Origin: Modestobacter excelsi
GTDB lineage: Bacteria > Actinomycetota > Actinomycetes > Mycobacteriales > Geodermatophilaceae
NCBI RefSeq assembly: GCF_005930495.1
Contig: NZ_SJEX01000008.1
Location: 1-64,000, forward strand
Reading direction: 5' to 3'
Length of the DNA: 64,000 bases
In this document: positions 54,322-62,795 of the stretch, piece by piece
How the letters are laid out: each line of letters starts with the position of its first letter
Numbering within the stretch: the stretch's first letter is position 1
Position numbers and translations under genes: made by a program
The notes under the pieces: model-generated
The model's input: the letters and a program-made list of their open reading frames with translations, nothing else
Told to the model about the DNA's origin: nothing
Database searches by the model: none

Positions 54322-55466
54322 AGCCGCGCGTCCTCTCGTGCCGCCGCGGCCAGGGCCCGGCCGAGCAGATCGGACTCCGCCGCTGTGGCGGCGAGCCCGC
54401 GGACGTGCAGCACGAACTCACCGGCGACCTCGAGGTCGCTGCGGCCGGTGAGCCGCTCGGTGTAGCTGCGACCGTCGGCCGGCGCACCCGACCCGGTCCA
54501 CTCCAGGTGCACGCAGTGCGGGAACCGCCCCTGCAACTGGCGCATCGGGTCGACCGGGCGCACCGGGTCGGTCAGCCGGGCGGAGACGAAGTCGTCCTCG
54601 ACCGAGGTGAGTGCGGGGTCGGCGAGGAGGTCGGCCAGCTCGCCGCGGAGCACGGTCAGCTGCCGCGGGGTGGGGAGGGGCACCGCGCGGACCCCGGCCA
54701 GGCCGGCGCCGTCCAGGTCGACCAGCCACGCCTGCTTGACCTGGCCGGCCTCGCCGAAGGAGTAGGCGAGCGGGGAGCCGCTGTACCGCACCCGGTCGGT
54801 GAGGGTCTGGGGCCGGTGCAGGTGGCCCAGCGCGACGTAGTCGACGCCGTCGAAGACCGCCGCCGGCACGAGGTCCACCCCGCCCACGCAGATGTCCCGC
54901 TCGCTGTCGCTGGGCACCCCGCCACCGACGAAGGCGTGCGCCAGCACCACCGACCGGGCACCCGGCCGGAGGAAGAGGTCGGCGCGGACCCGGTCCATCG
55001 CGGCGGCCAGCACGGCCTCGTGGCTGCGACCGTCGGCCAGCCCGAGCTCGTGCCGGGCGATCTCCGGCTCGAGGTAGGGCAGCCCGTAGACGGCGACGTC
55101 GCCGTGCTCGTCGGAGAGGACGACGGGCTCGTCGAGCGCCGGCGTGACCGCCCGGACGTGCACGCCGGACCGGGCCATCAGGCCGGCGCCGAACGCGAGC
55201 CGCCGGGCCGAGTCGTGGTTGCCGGGGGTGAGGACGACGACCGCCCCCGCGCTGCGCAGCCGCATCAGGACCCGGTCGAGCACCGCCGTGGCGTCGGCGG
55301 AGGGCACCGCGCGGTCGTACACGTCACCGGCGACGACCACGACGTCGACGGACTCGGCGACCACCACCTCCGCCAGCCGCCCCAGCACCTCCTCCTGCTC
55401 GGCGAGCAGGTCGGAGCCGTGCAGGGACCGGCCGATGTGCCAGTCGGAGGTGTGCAGCAACCGCAT
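54318..55466 (-). CDS. sbcD: Exonuclease subunit SbcD (Mre11-like nuclease)
   Basis: This is the metallophosphoesterase nuclease subunit. MRLLHTSDWHIGRSLHG, VVVAGDVYDRAVPS, VVLTPGNHDSARRL, LAHAFVGGG and VALGHLHRPQ are the five phosphoesterase motifs with the metal-binding Asp, His and Asn residues. The ATG at 55466 starts the first motif and gives 382 residues. The upstream extension of the frame is a shadow of the PH-protein region. It is translationally coupled to sbcC. Confidence 0.95.
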   Translation of the reverse strand: MRLLHTSDWHIGRSLHGSDLLAEQEEVLGRLAEVVVAESVDVVVVAGDVYDRAVPSADATAVLDRVLMRLRSAGAVVVLTPGNHDSARRLAFGAGLMARSGVHVRAVTPALDEPVVLSDEHGDVAVYGLPYLEPEIARHELGLADGRSHEAVLAAAMDRVRADLFLRPGARSVVLAHAFVGGGVPSDSERDICVGGVDLVPAAVFDGVDYVALGHLHRPQTLTDRVRYSGSPLAYSFGEAGQVKQAWLVDLDGAGLAGVRAVPLPTPRQLTVLRGELADLLADPALTSVEDDFVSARLTDPVRPVDPMRQLQGRFPHCVHLEWTGSGAPADGRSYTERLTGRSDLEVAGEFVLHVRGLAATAAESDLLGRALAAAAREDARL

Positions 55467-55512
55467 GGCCGGAAGGTAGGTCGGAGCACCGACAGAACCG
55501 CCCAGGCGCGCC

Positions 55513-55528
55513 GTGACGGAACCGTCAC
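55513..55528. promoter_or_regulatory. Palindrome upstream of sbcD
   Basis: GTGACGG-AA-CCGTCAC is a 7-base perfect inverted repeat about 47 bases before the sbcD start and just downstream of the PH-protein stop. It could be an operator for sbcDC. It does not look like an actinobacterial SOS box. Confidence 0.3.
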
Positions 55529-55546
55529 ACGCAGAGCGGGAGTGCC

Positions 55547-56113
55547 TCAGAACTGCTCGGTGGGATGGTGACCGTCCCGGGGGTGGTACTCGCCCAGGTG
55601 GGCCGCGCCCTCCTGCGCCCGCCGGTCGGCGTCCTCCTCGACCAGCTGGTTGAGCAGCTGCTGCACCCCGTCGCTGTCCGGGATGGCGGAGAAGACGGTG
55701 GGGCCGCCCTCGCCGGCGGTCTCTATCGACACCGTGCCGGAGTTGATGACCCGGTCCCACAGGGACTGCCGGTAGGAGACGTCGGTGATCCGGGAGAGCC
55801 CGATGTCGCGGCCGTGCCGGGACAGGATGCCGGTGCGGTGGAGCAGCCGGTGGGTGGTGATCACGTAGTGCGTCGTCCGCCAGCGCAGCAGCGGCACGGC
55901 GACGAGCCAGAGCGCGAGGACGACGGCGGCCCCGACGACCACCAGCCGCCACAGCCCCTGCTCCGCGCCGTCGGGCACCAGCGCGGCACCGAAGGAGGCC
56001 ACCCCGACCAGGACGAGGAACCCCACAATCGGCCAGAAGACGGTCAGCCAGTGCGGGTGCAGGTGCCGGACGACCTCCTCGTCGTCCCCCAGCACCTTGT
56101 CCGGATAGGCCAC
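55547..56113 (-). CDS. Membrane protein with bacterial PH domain (Rv3278c-like)
   Basis: The 188-residue product starts [28 protein letters not shown], has two hydrophobic helices, then a bPH2 (DUF304) domain: [60 protein letters not shown]. It ends in a charged, His-rich tail. The function is unknown. The position between gtrA/purK and birA matches Rv3278c. The GTG at 56113 opens the protein-like part. The 164 bases between its start and birA show no further gene. Confidence 0.88.
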   Translation of the reverse strand: MAYPDKVLGDDEEVVRHLHPHWLTVFWPIVGFLVLVGVASFGAALVPDGAEQGLWRLVVVGAAVVLALWLVAVPLLRWRTTHYVITTHRLLHRTGILSRHGRDIGLSRITDVSYRQSLWDRVINSGTVSIETAGEGGPTVFSAIPDSDGVQQLLNQLVEEDADRRAQEGAAHLGEYHPRDGHHPTEQF

Positions 56114-56277
56114 CCGACCAGCATGACCGACCTCCCGACCCCAGTCACGCACCCGGACCTCCGGGCCACGGCGGGGAGGCGGCTCGGCACTGGTGCATGA
56201 GCCCGGACGGCCGTCCGTGGTGGTCTCCGAGCACGCCACCCGTGGATCCTCCGCGGTGCCCCCCGGAGGCCTCGAGG

Positions 56278-57093
56278 TCAGCGCCGCCGGACGTGCCGGA
56301 CGTCGCCCGACGCCAGCTCCACGACACCTGCGTCGGTGCGGACGACGAGCCGCCCGTCCCAGTCGACGGCCTCGGCGACGCCCTCGAGGGCCGAGCCGTC
56401 CGGCATCGTCACCGTGACGGTCACCCCGACCGTGCTGCACCAGGCGAGGTAGTCCTGCGCCAGGCCCGAGGAGACCGGGTCGCCGAGGACCTGCACCCAT
56501 CGGGAGTACCGGCGCTCGAACGAGCCGAGGAACGCCTGCAGCACGCTCGCGCGGTCGACCGGCCCGCCCGCCACCAGTGCCAGCGACGTCCCGGTGTCCG
56601 GGAGCTCGTCCCGGCGGGTCGAGACGTTCAGCCCCACCCCCACCACGACGGCGGTGCCGGCGGTCTCGGCCAGGATCCCGGCCAGCTTGGTGCCGTCGGG
56701 AGCCAGCAGGTCGTTGGGCCACTTGAGCGAGGTGCGGACGCCGGTCACCTCCGACACCGCCTCGGCCAGCGCCACCCCGGTGAGCAGCGAGAGCCAGGCG
56801 CGGCGGGCGGCGGGCACGTCGGGGCGCAGCAGCAGCGAGACGGTGAGCCCGGCCCGGGGCGGGGAGGTCCAGCTGCGGTCCAGCCGGCCCCGCCCGGCCT
56901 GCTGGTGCTCCGCGACGAGCACCAGCCCCTCCGGCTCGTCGGCCGCGGCGCGGGCGACCAGTTCCGCGTTCGTCGACCCGATGGCCTCGACCACCTCGAC
57001 GGCGCGCCACAACCCGCTGCCGGTCACCGCGGCGCTGAGCGCGACGCCGTCCAACGCCGGCCGGTCGGGTCGTGGCGAGTCGCTGTCGGTCAC
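56278..57093 (-). CDS. birA: Biotin--[acetyl-CoA carboxylase] ligase
   Basis: BirA attaches biotin to the carboxylase biotin carrier, here the one encoded by accA at 61011-62783. [33 protein letters not shown] (biotinyl-AMP loop), [20 protein letters not shown] and VVVGVGLNV are the catalytic motifs, and a small SH3-like C-terminal domain follows. There is no N-terminal helix-turn-helix, so it is not an operon repressor. It has 271 residues. It is divergent from accD, as in Rv3279c/Rv3280. Confidence 0.95.
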   Translation of the reverse strand: MTDSDSPRPDRPALDGVALSAAVTGSGLWRAVEVVEAIGSTNAELVARAAADEPEGLVLVAEHQQAGRGRLDRSWTSPPRAGLTVSLLLRPDVPAARRAWLSLLTGVALAEAVSEVTGVRTSLKWPNDLLAPDGTKLAGILAETAGTAVVVGVGLNVSTRRDELPDTGTSLALVAGGPVDRASVLQAFLGSFERRYSRWVQVLGDPVSSGLAQDYLAWCSTVGVTVTVTMPDGSALEGVAEAVDWDGRLVVRTDAGVVELASGDVRHVRRR

Positions 57094-57116
57094 GTCACTA
57101 CGCTACGGACCCGTGA

Positions 57117-57256
57117 GCGAGCATCGCAGCGAGCGCAGGAGCCGACAGATCGCGAGCATCGCAGCGAGCGCCAGCGAGCGAGGAGTGGAACGACCGCGAA
57201 GGCGACCCGTGACTGGGCGAGCGAGGAGCGGAACGAACCCCCGAGCGAAGCGAGGC
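57117..57256. repeat. Cluster of short GAGCGA-type repeats in the birA-accD region
   Basis: GCGAGCATCGCAGCGAGCG occurs twice (57117-57135 and 57152-57170) and GCGAGGAGYGGAACGA twice (57178-57193 and 57221-57236). A related CGAGCGAAGCGAGG lies next to the accD start. They occupy most of the 171-base divergent region that must also hold the birA and accD promoters. Confidence 0.65.
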
Positions 57257-57264
57257 ATGTCGTC

Positions 57265-58893
57265 GTGAGCGCCGCCGAGCTCGAGAGCGCCGGGGAGCAC
57301 GTCCCCGGCGAGATCGACATCCACACCACCGCCGGGAAGCTGGCCGACTTCGAGCGCCGGGTGCAGGAGGCCACGCACGCCGGCTCCGCACGCGCCGTGG
57401 ACAAGCAGCACGCCGCGGGCAAGATGACCGCCCGGGAGCGGATCGAGGCGCTGCTGGACCCCGGCTCGTTCACCGAGCTGGATGAGTTCGCCCGGCACCG
57501 GTCCACCAACTTCGGCATGGACGCCCGGCGCCCGCCCGGGGACGGCGTGGTCACCGGCCACGGCACGGTCGATGGCCGCCCGGTGTGCGTCTTCTCCCAG
57601 GACGTGACCGTGTTCGGCGGCAGCCTCGGCGAGGTGTACGGGGAGAAGATCGTCAAGGTGCTGGACCTGGCGGTGCGCACCGGCTGCCCGATCATCGGCA
57701 TCAACGAGGGCGGTGGCGCCCGGATCCAGGAGGGCGTGGTCTCCCTCGGCCTCTACGCGGAGATCTTCCGGCGCAACGTGCACGCCTCCGGCGTCATCCC
57801 GCAGATCTCCCTGGTGATGGGCGCCGCGGCCGGCGGGCACGTCTACTCCCCCGCCCTCACCGACTTCATCGTCATGGTCGACCAGACCAGCCAGATGTTC
57901 ATCACCGGCCCCGACGTGGTCAAGACCGTCACCGGTGAGGACGTCACCCTCGAAGAACTGGGCGGGGCGCGCACCCACAACACCAAGTCCGGGGTCGCGC
58001 ACTACCTGGCCGCCGACGAGACCGACGCCCTGGACTACGTCAAAGCGCTGCTGTCCTACCTGCCCAGCAACAACCTGGACCCGCTGCCGGTCATCGAGAC
58101 CGCACCGGTGGACATCGGCCTGCCCGAGGCGGTCACCGAGGCAGACCGGGAGCTGGACACGTTCATCCCCGACTCGCCCAACACCCCCTACGACATGCAC
58201 ACCGTGATCACCTCCGTGCTCGACGACGGGGAGTTCTGCGAGGTGCAGGCGCTGTTCGGGCCCAACATCGTGGTCGGCTTCGGCCGGGTCGAGGGCCGCC
58301 CCGTGGGTGTGGTGGCCAACCAGCCCACCCAGTTCGCCGGCACCCTGGACATCGACGCCAGCGAGAAGGCCGCCCGGTTCGTGCGCACCTGCGACGCCTT
58401 CAACATCCCGGTGCTCACCTTCGTCGACGTCCCCGGCTTCCTGCCCGGCACCTCCCAGGAGTGGGACGGCATCATCCGCCGCGGCGCGAAGCTGATCTAC
58501 GCCTACGCCGAGGCCACCGTCCCGCTGATCACCGTGATCACCCGCAAGGCCTACGGCGGCGCCTACGACGTGATGGGCTCCAAGCACCTGGGCGCCGACG
58601 TCAACCTGGCCTGGCCCACCGCCCAGATCGCCGTCATCGGCGCCCAGGGCGCGGTCGGCATCCTCTACCGCAAGGAACTCGCCGCCGCCGCCGACCCCGA
58701 GGCCCTGCGCACCGAGCTGATCGGCGAGTACGAGGACACCCTCGCCAACCCCTACATCGCCGCCGACCGCGGCTACGTCGACGCGGTCATCCCGCCCTCC
58801 CACACCCGGATCCACATCGTCCGGGCGCTCCGGCTGCTGGCCAACAAGCGCCAGACCCTGCCGCCCAAGAAGCACGGGAACATCCCGCTGTGA
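57265..58893 (+). CDS. accD: Acyl-CoA carboxylase carboxyltransferase beta subunit (AccD5-like)
   Basis: This subunit moves carboxyl groups from carboxybiotin to propionyl- or acetyl-CoA. The 542-residue crotonase-fold protein shows [90 protein letters not shown], and [59 protein letters not shown]. The GTG at 57265 is the only credible start: an ATG at 57256 is out of frame and meets a stop at once. It overlaps accE by 4 bases. It is probably a propionyl-CoA carboxylase. Confidence 0.95.
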   Translation: MSAAELESAGEHVPGEIDIHTTAGKLADFERRVQEATHAGSARAVDKQHAAGKMTARERIEALLDPGSFTELDEFARHRSTNFGMDARRPPGDGVVTGHGTVDGRPVCVFSQDVTVFGGSLGEVYGEKIVKVLDLAVRTGCPIIGINEGGGARIQEGVVSLGLYAEIFRRNVHASGVIPQISLVMGAAAGGHVYSPALTDFIVMVDQTSQMFITGPDVVKTVTGEDVTLEELGGARTHNTKSGVAHYLAADETDALDYVKALLSYLPSNNLDPLPVIETAPVDIGLPEAVTEADRELDTFIPDSPNTPYDMHTVITSVLDDGEFCEVQALFGPNIVVGFGRVEGRPVGVVANQPTQFAGTLDIDASEKAARFVRTCDAFNIPVLTFVDVPGFLPGTSQEWDGIIRRGAKLIYAYAEATVPLITVITRKAYGGAYDVMGSKHLGADVNLAWPTAQIAVIGAQGAVGILYRKELAAAADPEALRTELIGEYEDTLANPYIAADRGYVDAVIPPSHTRIHIVRALRLLANKRQTLPPKKHGNIPL

Positions 58894-59219
58894 CATCGCG
58901 ATCCTCCGGACCGCACCGCGGCCAGGAGCCGTCCCCGGCCACCGCTGAGCCGCTCGGTCGCTCGATCGCGGGACCCTCCGGGCCCCACTCCTCACGACAG
59001 GACGACGAGCTGGTCCCCCCTCTCCTGCGGGTGGTGAAGGGCGAGCCCACCGCCGACGAGCTCGCCGCACTCACCGTCGTCCTCGCCGCGCTGTCCCAGC
59101 AGCGCCGGCCCCGCCGTCGGCCGACCCCGGTCGGTGCCTGGGCTTCTCGTGCGGACGTCGTCCGGACCCCGCTCCAGCCCGGCCCCGGTGGCTGGCGCGC
59201 CGCGGGACGGTTCGCATGA
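58890..59219 (+). CDS. accE: Acyl-CoA carboxylase epsilon subunit
   Basis: This small actinobacterial subunit stabilises the AccA-AccD complex. The core [24 protein letters not shown] is the epsilon-subunit signature, followed by a basic linker and the [26 protein letters not shown] tail. The start is the GTG at 58890, overlapping the accD stop (GTGA), which gives 109 residues including a disordered Ser/Pro/His-rich N-terminus of about 45. The stop overlaps the maf ATG. Known epsilon subunits vary in this N-terminal part. Confidence 0.88.
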   Translation: MTSRSSGPHRGQEPSPATAEPLGRSIAGPSGPHSSRQDDELVPPLLRVVKGEPTADELAALTVVLAALSQQRRPRRRPTPVGAWASRADVVRTPLQPGPGGWRAAGRFA

Positions 59220-59824
59220 GCGACGTCCGCCGGCTGGTGCTGGCCTCGCAGTCGCCGGCCCGGCTGCAGTTGATGCGCCAGGCCGGGCTCGACCCGGACG
59301 TCGTGATCAGCGGCGTCGACGAGAGCACCGTGCGGGCCCCCCGGGTGGCCGAGCTGGTCGCCCTGCTCGCCGCCGCCAAGGCCACCGCGGTCGCCGGCCA
59401 GGAGACCGACGCGCTCGTCGTCGCGGCGGACTCGCTGCTGGAGTTCCGCGGCCAGGCGATGGGCAAGCCGGCCGACGTCGCCGAGGCCCGGCTCCGCTGG
59501 GAGCGGATGCGCGGCCGCAGCGGTGTGCTGCACACCGGCCAGGCGGTCTTCGACGTGCGGGACGGCGCGGTGACCCAGCGGGACGTCGGCGTCGCCTCCA
59601 CCGTCGTCCACTTCGACTCCCCCACCGCGGCGGAGCTGGAGGCCTACCTGGCCAGCGGTGAGCCGCTGGCCGTGGCCGGCGCGTTCACCCTCGACGGCCT
59701 GGGGGCACCGTTCGTCCGCCGCATCGAGGGCGACCCGTCGGCGGTCATCGGCCTGTCCCTGCCCCTGCTGCGCACCCAGCTGTCGAAGCTCGGTACGTCA
59801 CTGGTCGACCTCTGGCCCCATTGA
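59216..59824 (+). CDS. maf: Maf-family nucleoside triphosphate pyrophosphatase
   Basis: Maf enzymes hydrolyse non-canonical nucleotides and affect septation. RRLVLASQSPARLQLMRQAGLDPDVVISGVDE (phosphate loop), VVAADSLLEFRGQAMGKP, HTGQAVF and EGDPSAVIGLSLPLLRTQL are family motifs. It has 202 residues, with ATG overlapping the accE TGA. The adjacency accD-accE-maf is the same as Rv3280-Rv3282. Confidence 0.94.
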   Translation: MSDVRRLVLASQSPARLQLMRQAGLDPDVVISGVDESTVRAPRVAELVALLAAAKATAVAGQETDALVVAADSLLEFRGQAMGKPADVAEARLRWERMRGRSGVLHTGQAVFDVRDGAVTQRDVGVASTVVHFDSPTAAELEAYLASGEPLAVAGAFTLDGLGAPFVRRIEGDPSAVIGLSLPLLRTQLSKLGTSLVDLWPH

Positions 59825-59885
59825 CCACGCCCCGGCTGGACCGGCCCTGACCCCCGTGTGAGCGTCGGTCGGGACCACGGGGGAG

Positions 59886-60653
59886 TTGTCGTTGAAGCGT
59901 CGTGCGAGGGCACTGCTGTGCCTGCTGACCGGACTGGTCGCCGTCCTCGGGCCGGTCTCGGCCGCCCGGGCGGACCAGTGGCAGGACCGGGTCTGGGCCG
60001 GCAGCGGCTACGCCGCCGGCGCGGGGAGCACGGTCGAGATCGCGATGCTGGACCGGCGCACCGGGCTGTACCGCGACAACGGCGCCGCCGCGCACACCCG
60101 GATCGAGTCGGCCTCGGTGATGAAGCTGTTCATCGCCGAGAACCTGCTGCACCGGCGCGACCTCGGGCAGATCCGGCTGTCCGCGACGGACATGGCCGAC
60201 ATGTCGCGGATGCTCCGCGAGTCCTACGACGCCGCGGCCAACCGGTTCTGGAGCGGCTACGGCACCAACGCGATCGTCAGCGACGTCATCGGCCGGTACG
60301 GCCTGACCGAGACCGGCCTGACCAGCAACGTCCGCTACTGGGGCAACACGCTGATCACCGCCCACGACATGGTGGTCTTCTACCAGCGGCTGATGGACGG
60401 CTCCGGCGGCCTGTCCGCCTCCTCCCGCACCTGGATCGTGGACCAGCTGCGGCAGTCGACCGAGCAGGGCGACGGTGGCCGGCAGTTCTTCGGGCTGCAC
60501 GACGGCTTGCCGCTCGAGCAGGTGATCGCCCAGAAGCAGGGCTGGATCTGCTGCGTCAACGGCAACGCCTACCGGCACTCCACCGGCCTGGTGGGCCCGG
60601 ACAGCCGCTACGTCCTCGTCGCGCTCAGCCGGCCACCGGGACGGCGGTGGTGA
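59886..60653 (+). CDS. Secreted serine hydrolase of beta-lactamase/transpeptidase fold
   Basis: A signal peptide (RRARALLCLLTGLVAVLGPVSAARA) leads to a domain with SASVMKLFIAENLL, a likely SxxK nucleophile motif (Ser-Val-Met-Lys). An SYDAAANRFW segment sits where the SDN motif of class A enzymes would be, and AQKQGWICCVNGNAYRHSTGLV at the KTG-like position. No clean KTG is visible, so activity is uncertain. The start is a TTG at 59886 (another at 59892). The C-terminus ends abruptly in LSRPPGRRW at 60653, where reading continues sensibly in other frames (see 60626-60936). Confidence 0.7.
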   Translation: MSLKRRARALLCLLTGLVAVLGPVSAARADQWQDRVWAGSGYAAGAGSTVEIAMLDRRTGLYRDNGAAAHTRIESASVMKLFIAENLLHRRDLGQIRLSATDMADMSRMLRESYDAAANRFWSGYGTNAIVSDVIGRYGLTETGLTSNVRYWGNTLITAHDMVVFYQRLMDGSGGLSASSRTWIVDQLRQSTEQGDGGRQFFGLHDGLPLEQVIAQKQGWICCVNGNAYRHSTGLVGPDSRYVLVALSRPPGRRW

Positions 60654-60936
60654 CCCTGACCGGCGCCGGCGAGCTGCGGGCCCCTTCACCGGCCAGTGCT
60701 CCTCCACCGCGGGCGGCACCCGGCTGGAGGGTTCCGCAGACACCGCGACGATCCGGCTCGACGTCACCCCCGCCGGTGCCCACCTCGCGCTCGACGACGT
60801 GGGGTTGTCGGCCACCTCCGACGTCGCGACCGGGCGGTACGACGTCTCCGGGCGGCACCTCTCCCTCGCCGCCCTCCTCGTCCACGACGGCCGGTCGACC
60901 GGTTCGGTCGAACTGGAGATCGACTGCGGCGGCTGA
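60626..60936 (+). pseudogene. Frame-disrupted coding remnant downstream of the serine hydrolase
   Basis: Protein-like sequence continues past the hydrolase stop in two other frames. [19 protein letters not shown] lies in frame 2 (60626-60682), then [12 protein letters not shown] onward in frame 1 to [10 protein letters not shown] and TGA at 60934-60936. The two pieces would join if the CCCC run at 60681-60684 had one more C. The joined piece resembles a secreted beta-sandwich domain with two Cys. It has no start of its own. The bases from 60937 to 61010 hold only the accA leader. Frameshift mutation and sequencing error cannot be told apart here. Confidence 0.5.
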
Positions 60937-61010
60937 GCTGCCCGCCCTGCGCGGGCAGGCGCCGACCGCGCTGGCTAGAGTCCGGGCGTCCGCTCGAAGG
61001 GAGTTCGTCG

Positions 61011-62783
61011 GTGCAGAAGGTCCTGATCGCCAACCGCGGTGAGATCGCGGTGCGGGTCGCGCGCGCCTGCCGGGACGCGGGGCTGACCAGCGTCGCCGTC
61101 TACGCCGAGACCGACCGGGACGCCCTGCACGTGCGCGCCGCCGACGAGGCCTTCGCCCTGGGCGGCACCACGCCCGGGGACTCCTACCTGGTCATCGACA
61201 AGATCATCGACGCCGCCCGGGCCTCGGGCGCGGACGCGGTGCACCCCGGCTACGGCTTCCTGAGCGAGAACGCCGAGTTCGCCTCCGCCGTGATCGACGC
61301 CGGGCTGACCTGGATCGGCCCCTCCCCCCAGGCGATCATCGACCTGGGTGACAAGGTCGCCGCCCGGCACATCGCCACCAAGGTGGGCGCGCCGCTGGTG
61401 CCCGGCACCACCGACCCGGTCGCCGATGCCGACGAGGTCGTCGCCTTCGCCCGCGAGCACGGGCTGCCGGTGGCGATCAAGGCGGCGTTCGGCGGCGGCG
61501 GTCGCGGGCTGAAGGTGGCCCGCACGATGGAGGAGATCCCCGAGCTGTTCGACTCCGCCGTCCGCGAGGCGGTGTCGGCCTTCGGCCGCGGCGAGTGCTT
61601 CGTCGAACGCTTCCTGGACAAGCCCCGCCACGTCGAGGCCCAGGTGCTCGCCGACACCCACGGCACCGTCATCGTCGTCGGCACCCGGGACTGCTCGCTG
61701 CAGCGGCGCAACCAGAAGCTGGTGGAGGAGGCCCCCGCGCCGTTCCTCACCGACTCCCAGCGCGAGCGGATCCACTCCTCGGCCAAGGCCATCTGCGCCG
61801 AGGCCGGCTACGTCGGCGCGGGCACCGTGGAGTACCTGGTCGGCACCGACGGGTCGATCTCCTTCCTGGAGGTCAACACCCGGCTGCAGGTCGAGCACCC
61901 GGTCAGCGAGGAGACCTCCGGCATCGACCTGGTGCGCCAGCAGTTCCGGATCGCCGACGGTCTGCCGCTGGAGATCACCGCCGACCCGACCCCGCGCGGG
62001 CACAGCATCGAGTTCCGGATCAACGCCGAGGACGCCGGCCGCAACTTCATGCCCGCCCCCGGCCCGGTCACGAAGCTGGAGATCCCCCAGGGACCCGGCG
62101 TGCGCTGGGACTCCGGGGTGGAGACCGGCGGCGAGGTCGCCGGCGCGTTCGACTCCATGCTGGCCAAGCTGATCATCACCGGCGCCACCCGCACCGAGAC
62201 GCTGCAGCGGGCCCGCCGCGCGCTGGCCGAACTGGTCGTCGAGGGCATGCCCACCGTCGTCCCGTTCCACCGCGCCGTCGTCTCCGACGAGGCGTTCACC
62301 AGCGAACCGTTCAGCGTGCACACCCGCTGGATCGAGACCGAGTGGGACAACCGGGTCACCCCCTACGGCCCGGCCGCCGAGAGCGACGAGGCCGAGCCGC
62401 GGCAGACCGTCGTCGTCGAGGTGGGCGGCCGCCGGCTCGAGGTGTCCCTGCCCGCCGGGCTCACCGCCGGCGGACCGGCCCCCGCCGCCAACGGGGCCGC
62501 CAAGCCGCGCAAGCGCGCCGGCGGGCACGGCGGGACGGCCGCCTCCGGGGACTCCCTCACCGCGCCCATGCAGGGCACCATCGTCAAGGTCGCCGTCGCC
62601 GACGGCGCCACCGTCGCCGCCGGCGACCTCATCGTCGTGCTCGAGGCGATGAAGATGGAACAGCCCATCACCGCCCACAAGTCCGGCACCATCGTGGGCC
62701 TGTCCGCCGAGGTCGGCGCCAGCGTCACCAGCGGCGCCGTCCTCTGCACCATCACCGACGCCGCGGAGCAGCCTGCCGGGTGA
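61011..62783 (+). CDS. accA: Acyl-CoA carboxylase alpha subunit: biotin carboxylase and biotin carrier (AccA3-like)
   Basis: This subunit carboxylates its own biotin with ATP and bicarbonate and delivers it to AccD. The 590-residue protein has the biotin carboxylase domain ([81 protein letters not shown]), a linker rich in Ala/Gly/Lys, and a C-terminal biotinyl domain with the carrier Lys at 548 in [16 protein letters not shown] precedes the GTG at 61011. It is the natural partner of accD and accE at 57265-59219 and a substrate for BirA. Confidence 0.96.
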   Translation: MQKVLIANRGEIAVRVARACRDAGLTSVAVYAETDRDALHVRAADEAFALGGTTPGDSYLVIDKIIDAARASGADAVHPGYGFLSENAEFASAVIDAGLTWIGPSPQAIIDLGDKVAARHIATKVGAPLVPGTTDPVADADEVVAFAREHGLPVAIKAAFGGGGRGLKVARTMEEIPELFDSAVREAVSAFGRGECFVERFLDKPRHVEAQVLADTHGTVIVVGTRDCSLQRRNQKLVEEAPAPFLTDSQRERIHSSAKAICAEAGYVGAGTVEYLVGTDGSISFLEVNTRLQVEHPVSEETSGIDLVRQQFRIADGLPLEITADPTPRGHSIEFRINAEDAGRNFMPAPGPVTKLEIPQGPGVRWDSGVETGGEVAGAFDSMLAKLIITGATRTETLQRARRALAELVVEGMPTVVPFHRAVVSDEAFTSEPFSVHTRWIETEWDNRVTPYGPAAESDEAEPRQTVVVEVGGRRLEVSLPAGLTAGGPAPAANGAAKPRKRAGGHGGTAASGDSLTAPMQGTIVKVAVADGATVAAGDLIVVLEAMKMEQPITAHKSGTIVGLSAEVGASVTSGAVLCTITDAAEQPAG

Positions 62784-62795
62784 CCGACGCGGCGG

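Noticed and set aside
51382-54465. 1027-codon open frame on the plus strand opposite sbcC
   Set aside because: It is the complement of the SbcC coiled-coil coding region, with a composition-driven absence of stops and no recognisable motif.
56197-57264. Upstream extension of accD into the birA region
   Set aside because: The frame is open, but the sequence is antisense to birA and full of GAGCGA repeats. The GTG at 57265 gives the normal AccD length.
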